A DNA stretch of 64,000 nt from Zhengella mangrovi. Its GTDB lineage: Bacteria; Pseudomonadota; Alphaproteobacteria; Rhizobiales; Rhizobiaceae. The DNA lies in the NCBI RefSeq assembly GCF_002727065.1, contig NZ_PDVP01000008.1, forward strand, positions 62,001-126,000. Reading direction: 5' to 3'. Below, in pieces: positions 51,479 through 60,598 of the stretch. Both the position numbers and the translations under genes were made by a program. The stretch's first letter is position 1; each line of letters begins with the position of its first letter. The notes under the pieces are model-generated. The model worked only from the letters and a program-made list of their open reading frames with translations, did no database searches and was not told where the DNA came from.

Positions 51479-52255
51479 ATGAACTTTATGGATCGAGACG
51501 AGGCTCCGGCGGGAGTGACACGGACGGCATCGGCCCAGGGGCCCATGCTCAAGCGCTTTCTGTCGTTTCTCGACAGGGTCGAGTACCGGCGCATCGAATG
51601 CGGCGACGACCTGGAAGACATCTACCGGTTGCGGTACAAGTCCTACCTTCGCAACGGGCTGACGACCGAGAAGGCGTCGGGCATGCTCTACGACGATCTC
51701 GACGAAGCCCCGAACTGCTTCAAGTTCGGCGTCTACCTGGACGGGGACCTGGTATCGACGCTGCGCGTGCACCACGTGACCAAGGAACACCCCTATTCGC
51801 CGGCCATGGACGTCTATTCCGACCTCCTCCTGCCGCGCCTGGAAAGGGGCGAGCGGTTCATCGACCCGTCGCGCCTGGCGGTGGACACGGAGATCGCCAC
51901 GGGGTCCATGATCCTGCCGACGATCACCATGCGCATCGGCTACATCGGCTGCACCTATCTCAAGGCGCCCTATTACATGACCATGGTGCGGGCCGATCAC
52001 GAGGTCTTCTACAACCGCATCTTCTCCTTCAAGCGGATCGCCGAGGCCCGCGACTACAAGGGCGCGGTCAACTGCGAAGTGCCGCTCTACGAGTGCGACA
52101 ATGCCATCGCCGGGCCGAAGACGGTGGCGCGGCTACCGTTCTTCCGCTTTACCGAGGCGGAAGGGCGGATGCTGTTCGAGCGGCCGGGGATCGGCGAGAA
52201 CGCGCCGATTTCCATCCTGCCCTCGGCGAAGTACCTGGTGGGCGAAGCGGCCTGA
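51479..52255 (+). CDS. FeeM-like N-acyl amino acid synthase / autoinducer-synthase fold protein
   Basis: A 258-residue GNAT-type acyltransferase related to FeeM, long-chain N-acyl amino acid synthases and acyl-homoserine lactone synthases (EYRRIECGDDLEDIYRLRYKSYL, FKFGVYLDGDLVSTLRVHHV, FIDPSRLAVDTE, LKAPYYMTMVRADHEVFYNRIF are the supporting segments). Such enzymes use acyl-ACP to acylate an amino group. GAGGGG is the ribosome site for ATG 51479. It lies between a cyclic-di-GMP enzyme and a Crp-like regulator and downstream of a CtrA-type box, suggesting a signalling lipid (inference). Confidence 0.75.
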   Translation: MNFMDRDEAPAGVTRTASAQGPMLKRFLSFLDRVEYRRIECGDDLEDIYRLRYKSYLRNGLTTEKASGMLYDDLDEAPNCFKFGVYLDGDLVSTLRVHHVTKEHPYSPAMDVYSDLLLPRLERGERFIDPSRLAVDTEIATGSMILPTITMRIGYIGCTYLKAPYYMTMVRADHEVFYNRIFSFKRIAEARDYKGAVNCEVPLYECDNAIAGPKTVARLPFFRFTEAEGRMLFERPGIGENAPISILPSAKYLVGEAA

Positions 52256-52277
52256 CGACCTCGCTGCTTGCCGTGGC

Positions 52278-52333
52278 GCCGGTCCGGGGCCTATAAGCGG
52301 GACCGGCCCGCCCGCGTTCCGCGGAACGGGCGG
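52278..52333 (+). promoter_or_regulatory. Two tandem hairpins in the FeeM-like/crp gap
   Basis: First stem: GCCGGTCC (52278-52285) with GGACCGGC (52300-52307). Second: a stem using the palindrome GTTCCGCGGAAC (52316-52327) extended by CCGCCC (52308-52313) with GGGCGG (52328-52333) around a two-base bulge. No T-run follows, so an attenuating or stabilising role is likely. Confidence 0.5.
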
Positions 52334-52364
52334 AAACGGGGCATCGCACGATGACGGCCGGGGC

Positions 52365-53039
52365 ATGAACGGCAAGGTGGATTTTGTTCGCGGCTTCATC
52401 TGGGCCGGCGACCTGACCGAGAGCGAGTTGCAGCGCGCCGCCCTCGGCGTGACCGAACGCACCTACGAGAAGGGCGCCTACATCTGCCATCGCGGTGACC
52501 GCCTCGGTCACTGGGGCGGCATCGTCGAGGGCCTGATCAAGATGAGCACCATCGGGCGATCGGGCAAGGCGGTGACCTTTGCCGGTCTCGGCAACGGCGC
52601 CTGGTTCGGAGAGGGCTCCGTCATCAAGGACGAGGCGCGCAAGTACGACCTCGTGGCGCTGCGCGAGACCCGCCTGGCGCTGATGAACCGGGCCACCTTC
52701 ATGTGGCTCTACGAGAACTCTATCGGGTTCAACCACTATCTCCTGCGCCAGATCAACGAGCGGCTGAGCCAGTTCATCGCGACCGTCGAGCACGACCGGA
52801 TCCTCGATTCCAAGGCGCGCGTGGCACGCAACCTGTCCTGGCTGTTCAACCCGGTTCTCTATCCCGGCGTGGTCGAGACGATCGAGATCACGCAGGACGA
52901 ACTGGCGCTTCTGACCGGCGTGTCGCGGGCTGTGACAAATCGAAGCCTTGGCGAATTGCAGGACGAAGGGCTTCTGCGGGTCGAGCACGGACGAATCACG
53001 GTGCTGGACGTGCAAGGCCTGATGTTCTACGGCGACTGA
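52365..53039 (+). CDS. Crp/Fnr family transcriptional regulator
   Basis: A 224-residue regulator: cyclic nucleotide-binding-like domain at about 15-135 (YEKGAYICHRGDRLGHWGGIVEG) and winged helix-turn-helix at about 150-215 (ITQDELALLTGVSRAVTNRSLGELQDEGLLRVEHGRI is that region). The RExxAR cAMP motif is not obvious, so the ligand is unknown; no Fnr cysteines. Start at 52365; the upstream ATG at 52351 is out of frame. Follows the FeeM-like gene after 109 bases. Confidence 0.88.
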   Translation: MNGKVDFVRGFIWAGDLTESELQRAALGVTERTYEKGAYICHRGDRLGHWGGIVEGLIKMSTIGRSGKAVTFAGLGNGAWFGEGSVIKDEARKYDLVALRETRLALMNRATFMWLYENSIGFNHYLLRQINERLSQFIATVEHDRILDSKARVARNLSWLFNPVLYPGVVETIEITQDELALLTGVSRAVTNRSLGELQDEGLLRVEHGRITVLDVQGLMFYGD

Positions 53040-53294
53040 CGCCGAAAAGCCCGGAATTTCAAAAGCTTCCGCAGAAATAAAAATGGCCGTCCCCGGAAGG
53101 GAGCGGCCGAACACCTCTTGCGACCCTAAAGCAGCACTACGACCTTTGTCTGTCAACCGGGAAGTTGCCAACCGGCTGCATTCGTGAAATTTTTAGGTCC
53201 ATAAGGAAAAGCCTGTCCCCAGAATGGGCCGGCACCAATGGGAAGAAACACTGCCGTTCGCGACGAACGGCGGACCGGCAAGGAGGAGGCCGCC

Positions 53295-55274
53295 TTGACG
53301 CAGAATCACGCGTCTCTGGACACGTTTCCCAAGTACCTGCTTCTGAACGCGAAGCGGTTCGCAACGCGTCCGGCCATGCGCCACAAGGACCTGGGCATCT
53401 GGCAGAGCTGGACCTGGGCCGAACAGCTTGACGAAGTGCGGGCGCTTGCGCTCGGGCTCCAGGCGATGGGGGTCAGGGCGGGGGACAAGATTGCCATTGT
53501 CGGCTCCAACCGGCCGCGGCTCTACTGGTCCTTCGCGGCGGCGCAATCGCTGCAGGCCGTTCCTGTGCCCGTCTATGCGGACGCGGTGGCCGAGGAAATG
53601 GCCTACGTGCTCGATCATGCCGGCGTACGGTTCGCCATCGTCCAGGACCAGGAGCAGGTCGACAAGATCCTCTCGTTCCGGGAGAAGATCCCGGCTCTGG
53701 AGCAGGTCATCTACGACGAGCCGCGCGGCCTTCGCGACTACGACCACGAGCACATGCACGCCTTCGAGGCGGTCCAGGGGCTGGGCCGGGCGCGGCTGAA
53801 GGAAGACCCGGCGCTGGGCCAGGCCTGGGAGGCCGGGATCAACGGCGCCTCCGGCGACGACATCTCGATCATTCTCTACACGTCCGGCACGACCGGACGG
53901 TCGAAGGGCGTGATGCTGAAGGCGGTTTCGGCGGTCAGGGCCGCGCAGGACACGGTCGCCTTCGACCGGCTGTCGGAGCGCGACGAAGTGCTGGCCTACC
54001 TGCCTCTCGCATGGGTCGGCGATCACTACCTGAACTATGCGCAAGGCTATGTTTCCGGCTTCTGCATGTCGTGCCCGGAAAGCCCGGAGACGGTGTCGCA
54101 GGATCTCAAGGAGATCGGACCGAGCTTCTATTTCGCACCGCCGCGCGTCTTCGAGGGCCTGCTGACCTCGGTGATGATTCGCATGGAGGACGCCGGCGCG
54201 CTGAAGAAGCGGCTGTTCCACCATTTCATCGACGTGGCGAAGCAGCACGGCGAGGCCCTGCTGGAAGGCCGCAACGTACCGTTCTCGGGCCGGCTGAACT
54301 ACTGGCTGGGAAACCTCTTCGTCTACGGGCCGCTGAAAAACACGCTGGGCTTTTCCAACATCCGCGTGGCTTACACGGCCGGCGAAGCGATCGGGCCTGA
54401 CCTGTTTTCCTTCTTCCGGTCGCTCGGCATCAACCTGAAGCAGCTCTACGGGCAGACCGAAGCCTTCCTCTATGTCACCTGCCAGGAAGACAAGGACGTG
54501 CGGGCCGATGCCGTCGGGCCGGCGGCGCCGAACGTCGACATCCGCATCGCGGACGACGGCGAGGTGCAGTTCCGCTCGCCGGGCATGTTCTCCGGCTATT
54601 TCAAGGAAGAGGAAAAGACGACCGAGACGATGACGCCGGACGGCTACGTGAAGACCGGCGACGCCGGGTTCTTCGACAAGGACGGCCAGCTGAAGATCAT
54701 CGACCGCGCCAAGGACGTCGGGCGGCTGACGACCGGCGCGCTGTTCGCGCCGAAGTTCATCGAGAACTCGCTGAAGTTCTTCCCCAACATCAAGGAAGCG
54801 GTGGCTTTCGGCGACGGGCGCGACAAGGTCGGCGTGTTCCTGAACATCGACCTGACGGCTGTGGGCAACTGGGCCGAGCGCAACAACATTTCCTACGCGT
54901 CCTACCAGGAACTCGCCGGGCATCCGAAGGTCTACGAGATGATGGCCGAGCACGTGGCCGAGACCAATCGCAAGCTTTCGGAAGTGGAGATGATGGCCGG
55001 TGCGCAGATCAGCCGCTTCCTGGTGCTGCACAAGGAACTGGACGCGGATGACGGCGAACTGACCCGGACGCAGAAGGTCCGCCGGTCGTTCATCGCCGAG
55101 CGTTACGCCGACCTGATCGAGGCACTCTACGACGGCTCGAGCGAGAAATACGTGGAGACGGAAGTCACCTACGAGGATGGCCGCAAGGGCAGTATCCGCG
55201 CGACGGTCCAGATCCGCGATGCCCGGACGTTCCCCGTGCCGGCGGGCGCCATGCACAAGGAGGCCGCGGAATGA
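53295..55274 (+). CDS. Long-chain acyl-CoA synthetase / AMP-binding ligase
   Basis: A 659-residue adenylate-forming ligase that activates a carboxylate to its CoA ester. ATP loop ILYTSGTTGRSKGVMLKAV, YTAGEAIGPD, YGQTEAF (aryl- and acyl-CoA ligase loop) and YVKTGDAGFFDKDGQLKIIDRAKD support the family. The start is taken as TTG 53295 because AGGAGGAGG stands five bases upstream; ATG 53238 is the alternative. The 3' end overlaps the LivG-like gene by four bases, so the ligase is coupled to an importer. Substrate not assigned; long-chain or aromatic acids are possible. Confidence 0.9.
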   Translation: MTQNHASLDTFPKYLLLNAKRFATRPAMRHKDLGIWQSWTWAEQLDEVRALALGLQAMGVRAGDKIAIVGSNRPRLYWSFAAAQSLQAVPVPVYADAVAEEMAYVLDHAGVRFAIVQDQEQVDKILSFREKIPALEQVIYDEPRGLRDYDHEHMHAFEAVQGLGRARLKEDPALGQAWEAGINGASGDDISIILYTSGTTGRSKGVMLKAVSAVRAAQDTVAFDRLSERDEVLAYLPLAWVGDHYLNYAQGYVSGFCMSCPESPETVSQDLKEIGPSFYFAPPRVFEGLLTSVMIRMEDAGALKKRLFHHFIDVAKQHGEALLEGRNVPFSGRLNYWLGNLFVYGPLKNTLGFSNIRVAYTAGEAIGPDLFSFFRSLGINLKQLYGQTEAFLYVTCQEDKDVRADAVGPAAPNVDIRIADDGEVQFRSPGMFSGYFKEEEKTTETMTPDGYVKTGDAGFFDKDGQLKIIDRAKDVGRLTTGALFAPKFIENSLKFFPNIKEAVAFGDGRDKVGVFLNIDLTAVGNWAERNNISYASYQELAGHPKVYEMMAEHVAETNRKLSEVEMMAGAQISRFLVLHKELDADDGELTRTQKVRRSFIAERYADLIEALYDGSSEKYVETEVTYEDGRKGSIRATVQIRDARTFPVPAGAMHKEAAE

Positions 55275-56122
55275 ACGCGCCGCTGAAGACCGCCGACCTG
55301 AGGGCTTCCGAACGGTTCCAGATGACCGCGCACCAGGACGGGATCGCCAAGGGCGAAACCCTTCTGGCGGTGGAGAACGTCTCGCTGTCGTTCGGAGGCG
55401 TGAAGGCGATCACCAATATCTCCTTCGATATCCGCAAGGGCGAGATCCGCGCGATCATCGGGCCGAACGGCGCCGGCAAGACGTCGATGCTCAACGTCAT
55501 CAACGGCTTCTACCACCCGCAGGAAGGCACGATCACCTATCGCGGCGAGAAGCGCTCGCAGATGCGTTCCACCGACGCGGCGCGCCAGGGAATCGCACGC
55601 ACCTTCCAGAACATCGCGCTGTTCAAGGGCATGTCGACGCTCGACAACATCATGACCGGTCGCATCACCCTGCAGAAGCGCAACATCTTCTGGCAGGCGC
55701 TGTGGCACGGACCGGCGATGAAGGAAGACCTGGAGCACCGGGAGGCGGTCGAGCACATCATCGACTTCCTCGAGATCCAGCACATCCGCAAGACACCGGT
55801 GGGGCGGCTGCCGTACGGCCTGCAGAAGCGCGTGGAACTCGGTCGGGCGCTTGCCGCCGAACCGGCGCTGCTGCTGCTCGACGAGCCGATGGCGGGCATG
55901 AACCTGGAGGAGAAGGAGGACATGAGCCGCTTCATCCTCGACGTGAACGACCAGTTCGGCACGACCATTGCCCTGATCGAGCACGACATGGGCGTGGTGA
56001 TGGATATTTCCGACCGGGTCGTGGTGCTCGATTACGGGCGCAAGATCGGCGACGGTCCGCCGGACGAGGTCTCACAGAACCAGGATGTCATCGACGCCTA
56101 TCTCGGCGTTTCGCACGACTGA
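55271..56122 (+). CDS. LIV-type ABC transporter ATP-binding protein (LivG-like, second set)
   Basis: A 283-residue ABC ATPase with Walker A GPNGAGKTSM, signature LPYGLQKRVELGRAL (a PYG variant of SGG), Walker B LLLLDEPMAGMN and H-loop IEHDMGV. An extra N-terminal segment (about 30 residues) precedes the core. ATG overlaps the ligase stop (ATGA). Partner of the permeases 56141 and 57149. Confidence 0.92.
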   Translation: MNAPLKTADLRASERFQMTAHQDGIAKGETLLAVENVSLSFGGVKAITNISFDIRKGEIRAIIGPNGAGKTSMLNVINGFYHPQEGTITYRGEKRSQMRSTDAARQGIARTFQNIALFKGMSTLDNIMTGRITLQKRNIFWQALWHGPAMKEDLEHREAVEHIIDFLEIQHIRKTPVGRLPYGLQKRVELGRALAAEPALLLLDEPMAGMNLEEKEDMSRFILDVNDQFGTTIALIEHDMGVVMDISDRVVVLDYGRKIGDGPPDEVSQNQDVIDAYLGVSHD

Positions 56123-56140
56123 GGCCGACTGGGGGGAACC

Positions 56141-57142
56141 ATGTCACCAGAATTTCTCTACTTTATCGAAACGGTGATCAACGGCCTGATGTCGGGCGTG
56201 ATGTATTCGCTCGTGGCGCTCGGCTTCGTGCTGATCTTCAAGGCCTCGGGCATCTTCAACTTCGCGCAGGGCGTCATGGCGCTGTTCGCGGCGCTGACGC
56301 TGGTCGGGCTGCAGACGGGGCAGGTACCGTTCGCGCATCTCATCAACGCCATTTTCGGAACCGAGATCCATCATTTCGGCTGGGAGCTGCCGGCGGCCGT
56401 CGCCATTGCCGGTACGCTGGTGGTCATGGTCGCCTTCGCCTGGATCTTCGAGAAACTGGTGTTGAAACACCTGGTCAACCAGGAGCCGATCATCCTGTTC
56501 ATGGCCACCATCGGACTCGCCTATTTCCTGGAAGGGTTCGGCGACCTGATGTGGGGCTCCGACGTGAAGACGCTGAACGTCGGCATTCCCTCGGGCGGTT
56601 CCTTCTGGTGGGAGGACGTGACCAAGACCTGGGCGGCGGAAGGCTCGGACTACTTCGGCATGTACATCGACGTGCTCGACGTCTATGCCGCGGTCATCGC
56701 CGTCATCCTCGTCATCGCGCTGACCGCCTTCTCGCAATACACCCGCACGGGGCGGGCGTTGCGGGCGGTGGCGGACGACCACCAGGCAGCCCAGTCGGTC
56801 GGTATTTCGCTGCGCAGCATCTGGGTCATCGTCTGGTCGATCGCGGGTTTCGTGGCGCTGGTCGCCGGCATCATGTGGGGGTCGAAGTCCGGCGTGCAGT
56901 TCTCGCTGTCGCTGATCGCGCTGAAGGCGCTGCCGGTGCTGATCCTTGGCGGATTCACCTCGATCCCGGGCGCCATCATCGGCGGTCTGATCATCGGGGT
57001 CGGCGAGAAGCTGGCTGAACTCTACATCGGCCCGCTCGTCGGCGGCGCCATCGAAAACTGGTTCGCCTACGTGGTGGCGCTGGTGTTCCTGCTGTTCCGG
57101 CCGCAGGGCCTGTTCGGCGAAAAGATCATCGAGAGGGTGTGA
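56141..57142 (+). CDS. LIV-type ABC transporter permease (LivH-like, second set)
   Basis: A 333-residue permease with about eight or nine helices. INGLMSGVMYSLVALGFVLIFKASG with FNFAQGVMALFAAL is the LivH signature, and AVADDHQAAQSVGISLRSIW the ATPase-contact loop. GGGG is the ribosome site. In the same operon as the ligase, and six bases from the LivM-like gene. Confidence 0.92.
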   Translation: MSPEFLYFIETVINGLMSGVMYSLVALGFVLIFKASGIFNFAQGVMALFAALTLVGLQTGQVPFAHLINAIFGTEIHHFGWELPAAVAIAGTLVVMVAFAWIFEKLVLKHLVNQEPIILFMATIGLAYFLEGFGDLMWGSDVKTLNVGIPSGGSFWWEDVTKTWAAEGSDYFGMYIDVLDVYAAVIAVILVIALTAFSQYTRTGRALRAVADDHQAAQSVGISLRSIWVIVWSIAGFVALVAGIMWGSKSGVQFSLSLIALKALPVLILGGFTSIPGAIIGGLIIGVGEKLAELYIGPLVGGAIENWFAYVVALVFLLFRPQGLFGEKIIERV

Positions 57143-57148
57143 CGTACC

Positions 57149-58243
57149 ATGCTTTACCGTGAAGCCGGCGATTTCAAGTCGACTTATGCCGCCGACCAGC
57201 AGACCTTCCCGATCCGTTCGGAACGCATGCTCTTCTGGATGGCCATGGCCGTTGCGTTCATCGCCATGCCACTGCTGCTCGGCGCCTATCCCGAAGGCTC
57301 GACCTACTGGGTCAAGGCCATCCTGCTGCCGTTCCTCGTCTGGTCCATGATCGCGCTGGGCCTGAACATCCTGACCGGCTATTGCGGCCAGGTTTCGCTG
57401 GGAACCGGCGGTTTCATGGCCGTGGGCGCCTTTGCCTGCTACAAGCTGATGACGGCCTTTCCGGATCTCAACATCGTCATCTGCATCGTGCTCTCGGGTG
57501 CGGTGACGGCCGGGGTGGGCGTCCTGTTCGGCCTTCCTTCCCTGCGGATCAAGGGCTTCTACCTGGCCGTGGCGACGCTGGCGGCGCAGTTCTTCCTGGT
57601 CTGGATGTTCAACAAGTTCGCGTGGTTCTACAACTACTCCGCCTCCGGCCAGATCACCGCGCCGGAACGCACGATCCTGGGCATCGCGGTGACGGGCCCG
57701 AACTCGGCGCCCTGGGCGACCTACCTGCTGGCGCTCACGCTGCTGTTCGCCTTCGCCTGGGTGGCGCGCAACCTGACGCGCGGCCGCATCGGCCGGTCCT
57801 GGATGGCCATGCGCGACATGGATATCGCCGCCGAGATCATGGGCGTATCGCCGCTTCAGGCCAAGCTTTCGGCCTTTGCCGTCTCGTCCTTCTACATCGG
57901 CATGGGCGGGGCCATGTTCTTTTCCATCTATCTCGGCGCTGCCGAGGTGACGGAGGCATTCGGCATCGACAAATCGTTCGACGCGCTGTTCATGGTCATC
58001 ATCGGCGGGCTGGGTTCCATTCTCGGGGCCTTCCTGGGCGCCGGTTTCATCGTGCTGTTCCCGATCTTCCTGACCGTGGTGATGCGCGACGGGCTGGGCT
58101 GGCCGACGGCGACGGTCGAGCACTTCCAGATCATGATCGTCGGCGGGCTGATCATCTTCCTGCTGATCGTGGAGCCGCACGGACTGGCGCAGCTCTGGCG
58201 CTTAACCAAGGAGAAACTCCGGCTCTGGCCATTCCCCTACTAG
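57149..58243 (+). CDS. LIV-type ABC transporter permease (LivM-like, second set)
   Basis: A 364-residue permease with about ten helices. SMIALGLNILTGYCGQVSLGTGGFMAVGA is the LivM signature (region) and AMRDMDIAAEIMGVSPLQAKLSAFAVSSFY the coupling loop. Longer N-terminal cytoplasmic stretch (about 25 residues) than usual. A hairpin follows its stop and precedes the binding-protein gene. Confidence 0.92.
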   Translation: MLYREAGDFKSTYAADQQTFPIRSERMLFWMAMAVAFIAMPLLLGAYPEGSTYWVKAILLPFLVWSMIALGLNILTGYCGQVSLGTGGFMAVGAFACYKLMTAFPDLNIVICIVLSGAVTAGVGVLFGLPSLRIKGFYLAVATLAAQFFLVWMFNKFAWFYNYSASGQITAPERTILGIAVTGPNSAPWATYLLALTLLFAFAWVARNLTRGRIGRSWMAMRDMDIAAEIMGVSPLQAKLSAFAVSSFYIGMGGAMFFSIYLGAAEVTEAFGIDKSFDALFMVIIGGLGSILGAFLGAGFIVLFPIFLTVVMRDGLGWPTATVEHFQIMIVGGLIIFLLIVEPHGLAQLWRLTKEKLRLWPFPY

Positions 58244-58261
58244 GGGATAGACTGGACGCAG

Positions 58262-58282
58262 CCGGCCGCCTGACGCGGCCGG
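58262..58282 (+). promoter_or_regulatory. Hairpin before the second binding-protein gene
   Basis: CCGGCCGC (58262-58269) pairs with GCGGCCGG (58275-58282) around a CTGAC loop, 45 bases before the binding-protein ATG. No T-run; possible processing or attenuation element. Confidence 0.4.
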
Positions 58283-58327
58283 GTGCATTACATCCAAACC
58301 ACCGTCTCACAAATGGGAGGAACATTC

Positions 58328-59620
58328 ATGAGACTGAAGACACTGATCGCGACGGCCGCCCTTGCTGCCGTCATGGGGACCGCGCCGGCCATGGCCGAAC
58401 TGGTCTTCCCTGCATTGTCCTACCGAACCGGCCCCTATGCGCCGAACGGCATTCCCTTTGCTGACGGCTATGCCGACTACCTGACGCTCATCAACGAGCG
58501 CGATGGCGGCGTCGAGGGCGAAAAGGTCCGCATGGTCGAGTGCGAGACCGGCTACAACACCGAAAAGGGTGTGGAGTGCTACGAGTCGACGAAGGGCGAG
58601 GGCGCCCTGGTCTACCAGCCGCTTTCGACCGGCATCACCTACCAGCTCATCCCCAAGGCCACGGCCGACAAGATCCCGGTCCACTCCATGGGCTACGGGC
58701 GCACCTCGGCCGCCAACGGCGCGATCTTCCCCTATATCTTCAACTATCCGGCCACCTACTGGGATGGCGCCTCGATCATCATCAACTACCTGCTGAACGA
58801 GAACGGCGGTGACCTGAAGGGCAAGAAGATCGCCCTCGTCTACCACAACTCCGCCTACGGCAAGGAGCCGATCCGCACGCTGGAAGAACTGGCCAAGAAG
58901 CACGGCTACACGCTGTCGCTCTACCCGGTCGACCATCCGGGCCAGGAGCAGAAGGCAACCTGGCTGCAGATCCGCCGCGACCGTCCGGACTACACGCTGA
59001 TGTGGGGCTGGGGCGTCATGAACCAGGTGGCGATCCAGGAAGCGGTCAACATCCGCTACCCGATGGACCATTTCATCGGCGTGTGGTGGTCCGGTTCTGA
59101 AAACGACGTGATCCCGGCCGGTGAAGCCGCCGATGGCTACAAGGCCGTGACGTTCCACGGCGTTGGTGACAACTACCCGGTGTTCGCCGACATCAAGAAG
59201 TATGTCGTCGACGCGGGCAAGGCTGCCGGTGACGGCAACAACGTCGGTACGGCGCTCTACAACCGTGGCCTCTATGCCGCGATGCTGGCCGTCGAAGCCG
59301 CACGCACGGCGATGAAGATCCACAACACCAAGCAGATCAACGGCGAGATGATGCGGGACGGCATGGAAGGCCTGAACATCGACCAGGCACGCATGACCGA
59401 ACTCGGCCTGCCCGGCTTCGGCCCGGAAATCCACGTGACCTGCGCGAACCACGGCGGACCGGGCCTCGGCGCGATCGCCCAGTGGGACGCCAAGGGCAAG
59501 CAGTGGAAGCTGGTCACCGACTTCATGGAAGCCGACCGCGAAGTGGTGGATGCGCTGATCAAGGAAGACTCCGAGGCCTATGCCAAGGAGAACAACATCG
59601 AGCCGCGCAGCTGCAACTAA
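58328..59620 (+). CDS. LIV-type ABC transporter substrate-binding protein (second set)
   Basis: A 430-residue periplasmic receptor with a Sec signal peptide (MRLKTLIATAALAAVMGTAPAMA; cleavage after residue 23). The mature protein reads ELVFPALSYRTGPYAPNGIPFADGY, a Peripla_BP_6 start, with YNTEKGVECYESTKG and YQPLSTGITYQLIPKA in the ligand cleft. Unusual gene position: between the LivM-like and LivF-like genes. The ligase in the same operon suggests the ligand is an organic acid that is CoA-activated on entry. Confidence 0.9.
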   Translation: MRLKTLIATAALAAVMGTAPAMAELVFPALSYRTGPYAPNGIPFADGYADYLTLINERDGGVEGEKVRMVECETGYNTEKGVECYESTKGEGALVYQPLSTGITYQLIPKATADKIPVHSMGYGRTSAANGAIFPYIFNYPATYWDGASIIINYLLNENGGDLKGKKIALVYHNSAYGKEPIRTLEELAKKHGYTLSLYPVDHPGQEQKATWLQIRRDRPDYTLMWGWGVMNQVAIQEAVNIRYPMDHFIGVWWSGSENDVIPAGEAADGYKAVTFHGVGDNYPVFADIKKYVVDAGKAAGDGNNVGTALYNRGLYAAMLAVEAARTAMKIHNTKQINGEMMRDGMEGLNIDQARMTELGLPGFGPEIHVTCANHGGPGLGAIAQWDAKGKQWKLVTDFMEADREVVDALIKEDSEAYAKENNIEPRSCN

Positions 59621-59638
59621 TCGACGTTTGACACCATT

Positions 59639-59663
59639 CCGGCGCGGGGTTCTCCCGCGCCGG
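59639..59663 (+). promoter_or_regulatory. Hairpin after the second binding-protein gene
   Basis: CCGGCGCGGG (59639-59648) pairs perfectly with CCCGCGCCGG (59654-59663) around a GTTCT loop. No T-run. Matches the pattern of stem-loops after binding-protein genes elsewhere in the window. Confidence 0.55.
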
Positions 59664-59704
59664 GACCAGCTTCGGCGGCACGCCGGTGATCGGGAGGAAT
59701 AGGC

Positions 59705-60538
59705 ATGGCGGACGCGGCAAAGGCCCTGGATACGGCCGAAACGCTTTTGCAGGTCAATAATATCGAGGTGATCTACAATCACGTGATCCTCGTTCTGAAG
59801 GGCGTTTCGCTGTCGGTGCCGAAAGGCGGCATCACGGCCCTGCTCGGTGCCAACGGCGCCGGCAAGACCACGACGCTGAAGGCCATTTCCAACCTCCTGC
59901 ACGGCGAGCGCGGCGAAGTGACGAAGGGGTCGATCGTCTTCAACAACGAGACGGTCCACAACCTGTCGCCCAACGACCTGGTGCGCCGCGGCTGCATCCA
60001 GGTGATGGAGGGCCGCCACTGTTTCGGTCACCTGACCATCGAGGAAAACCTGCTGACCGGCGCCTTCACCCGCCGCGACGGCAATGCCAGCGTGAAGCGC
60101 GACCTGGACATGGTCTATGACTATTTCCCGCGGCTTCGCGAACGGCGCAACAGCCAGGCCGGCTACACGTCGGGCGGCGAGCAGCAGATGTGCGCCATCG
60201 GCCGGGCGCTGATGAGCCGGCCGTCCATGATCCTGCTTGACGAGCCCTCCATGGGGCTGGCGCCGCAGCTGGTGGAGGAAATCTTCGAGATCGTGAAGAA
60301 GCTCAACGAGGAGGAGGGCGTGTCCTTCCTGCTGGCCGAGCAGAACACCAATATCGCGCTGCGCTACGCCAAGTATGGCTACATCCTGGAATCGGGCCGG
60401 ATCGTGCTCGACGGCGAAGCCTCGGCGCTGCGCGAAAATGCCGACGTGAAGGAATTCTACCTCGGCGTCGGCGGCGAGGGCCGCCGGTCATTCCGCGAGG
60501 TCAAGCATTACAAGCGGCGCAAGCGCTGGCTGGCCTGA
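59705..60538 (+). CDS. LIV-type ABC transporter ATP-binding protein (LivF-like, second set)
   Basis: A 277-residue ABC ATPase with Walker A GANGAGKTTT, signature TSGGEQQMCAIGRALM, Walker B MILLDEPSMGLAP and H-loop-type LLAEQNTNIALRYA. The C-terminus (about 35 residues ending in HYKRRKRWLA) is a basic extension beyond the usual length. Last gene of the ligase-importer operon; an intrinsic terminator follows. Confidence 0.92.
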   Translation: MADAAKALDTAETLLQVNNIEVIYNHVILVLKGVSLSVPKGGITALLGANGAGKTTTLKAISNLLHGERGEVTKGSIVFNNETVHNLSPNDLVRRGCIQVMEGRHCFGHLTIEENLLTGAFTRRDGNASVKRDLDMVYDYFPRLRERRNSQAGYTSGGEQQMCAIGRALMSRPSMILLDEPSMGLAPQLVEEIFEIVKKLNEEEGVSFLLAEQNTNIALRYAKYGYILESGRIVLDGEASALRENADVKEFYLGVGGEGRRSFREVKHYKRRKRWLA

Positions 60539-60570
60539 GCGGGTCCCCGGATCCGTTCGCGTGACCGTCG

Positions 60571-60598
60571 AAGGCCGCCCACGGGGCGGCCTTTTTTT
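60571..60598. terminator. Intrinsic terminator after livF-like and under the HAD stop codon
   Basis: GGCCGCCC (60573-60580) pairs with GGGCGGCC (60584-60591), then a T7 run on the plus strand. The minus-strand HAD gene ends at 60597, so its stop codon lies within the T-run. Confidence 0.88.

Noticed and set aside
53083-53112. Hairpin after the Crp-type gene as a terminator
   Set aside because: The stem has a bulge and no T-run on the plus strand; the A-run is on the wrong side for the upstream gene.
53193-55256. Antisense frame across the acyl-CoA ligase
   Set aside because: The ligase frame carries ATP-loop and family motifs; the antisense has none.
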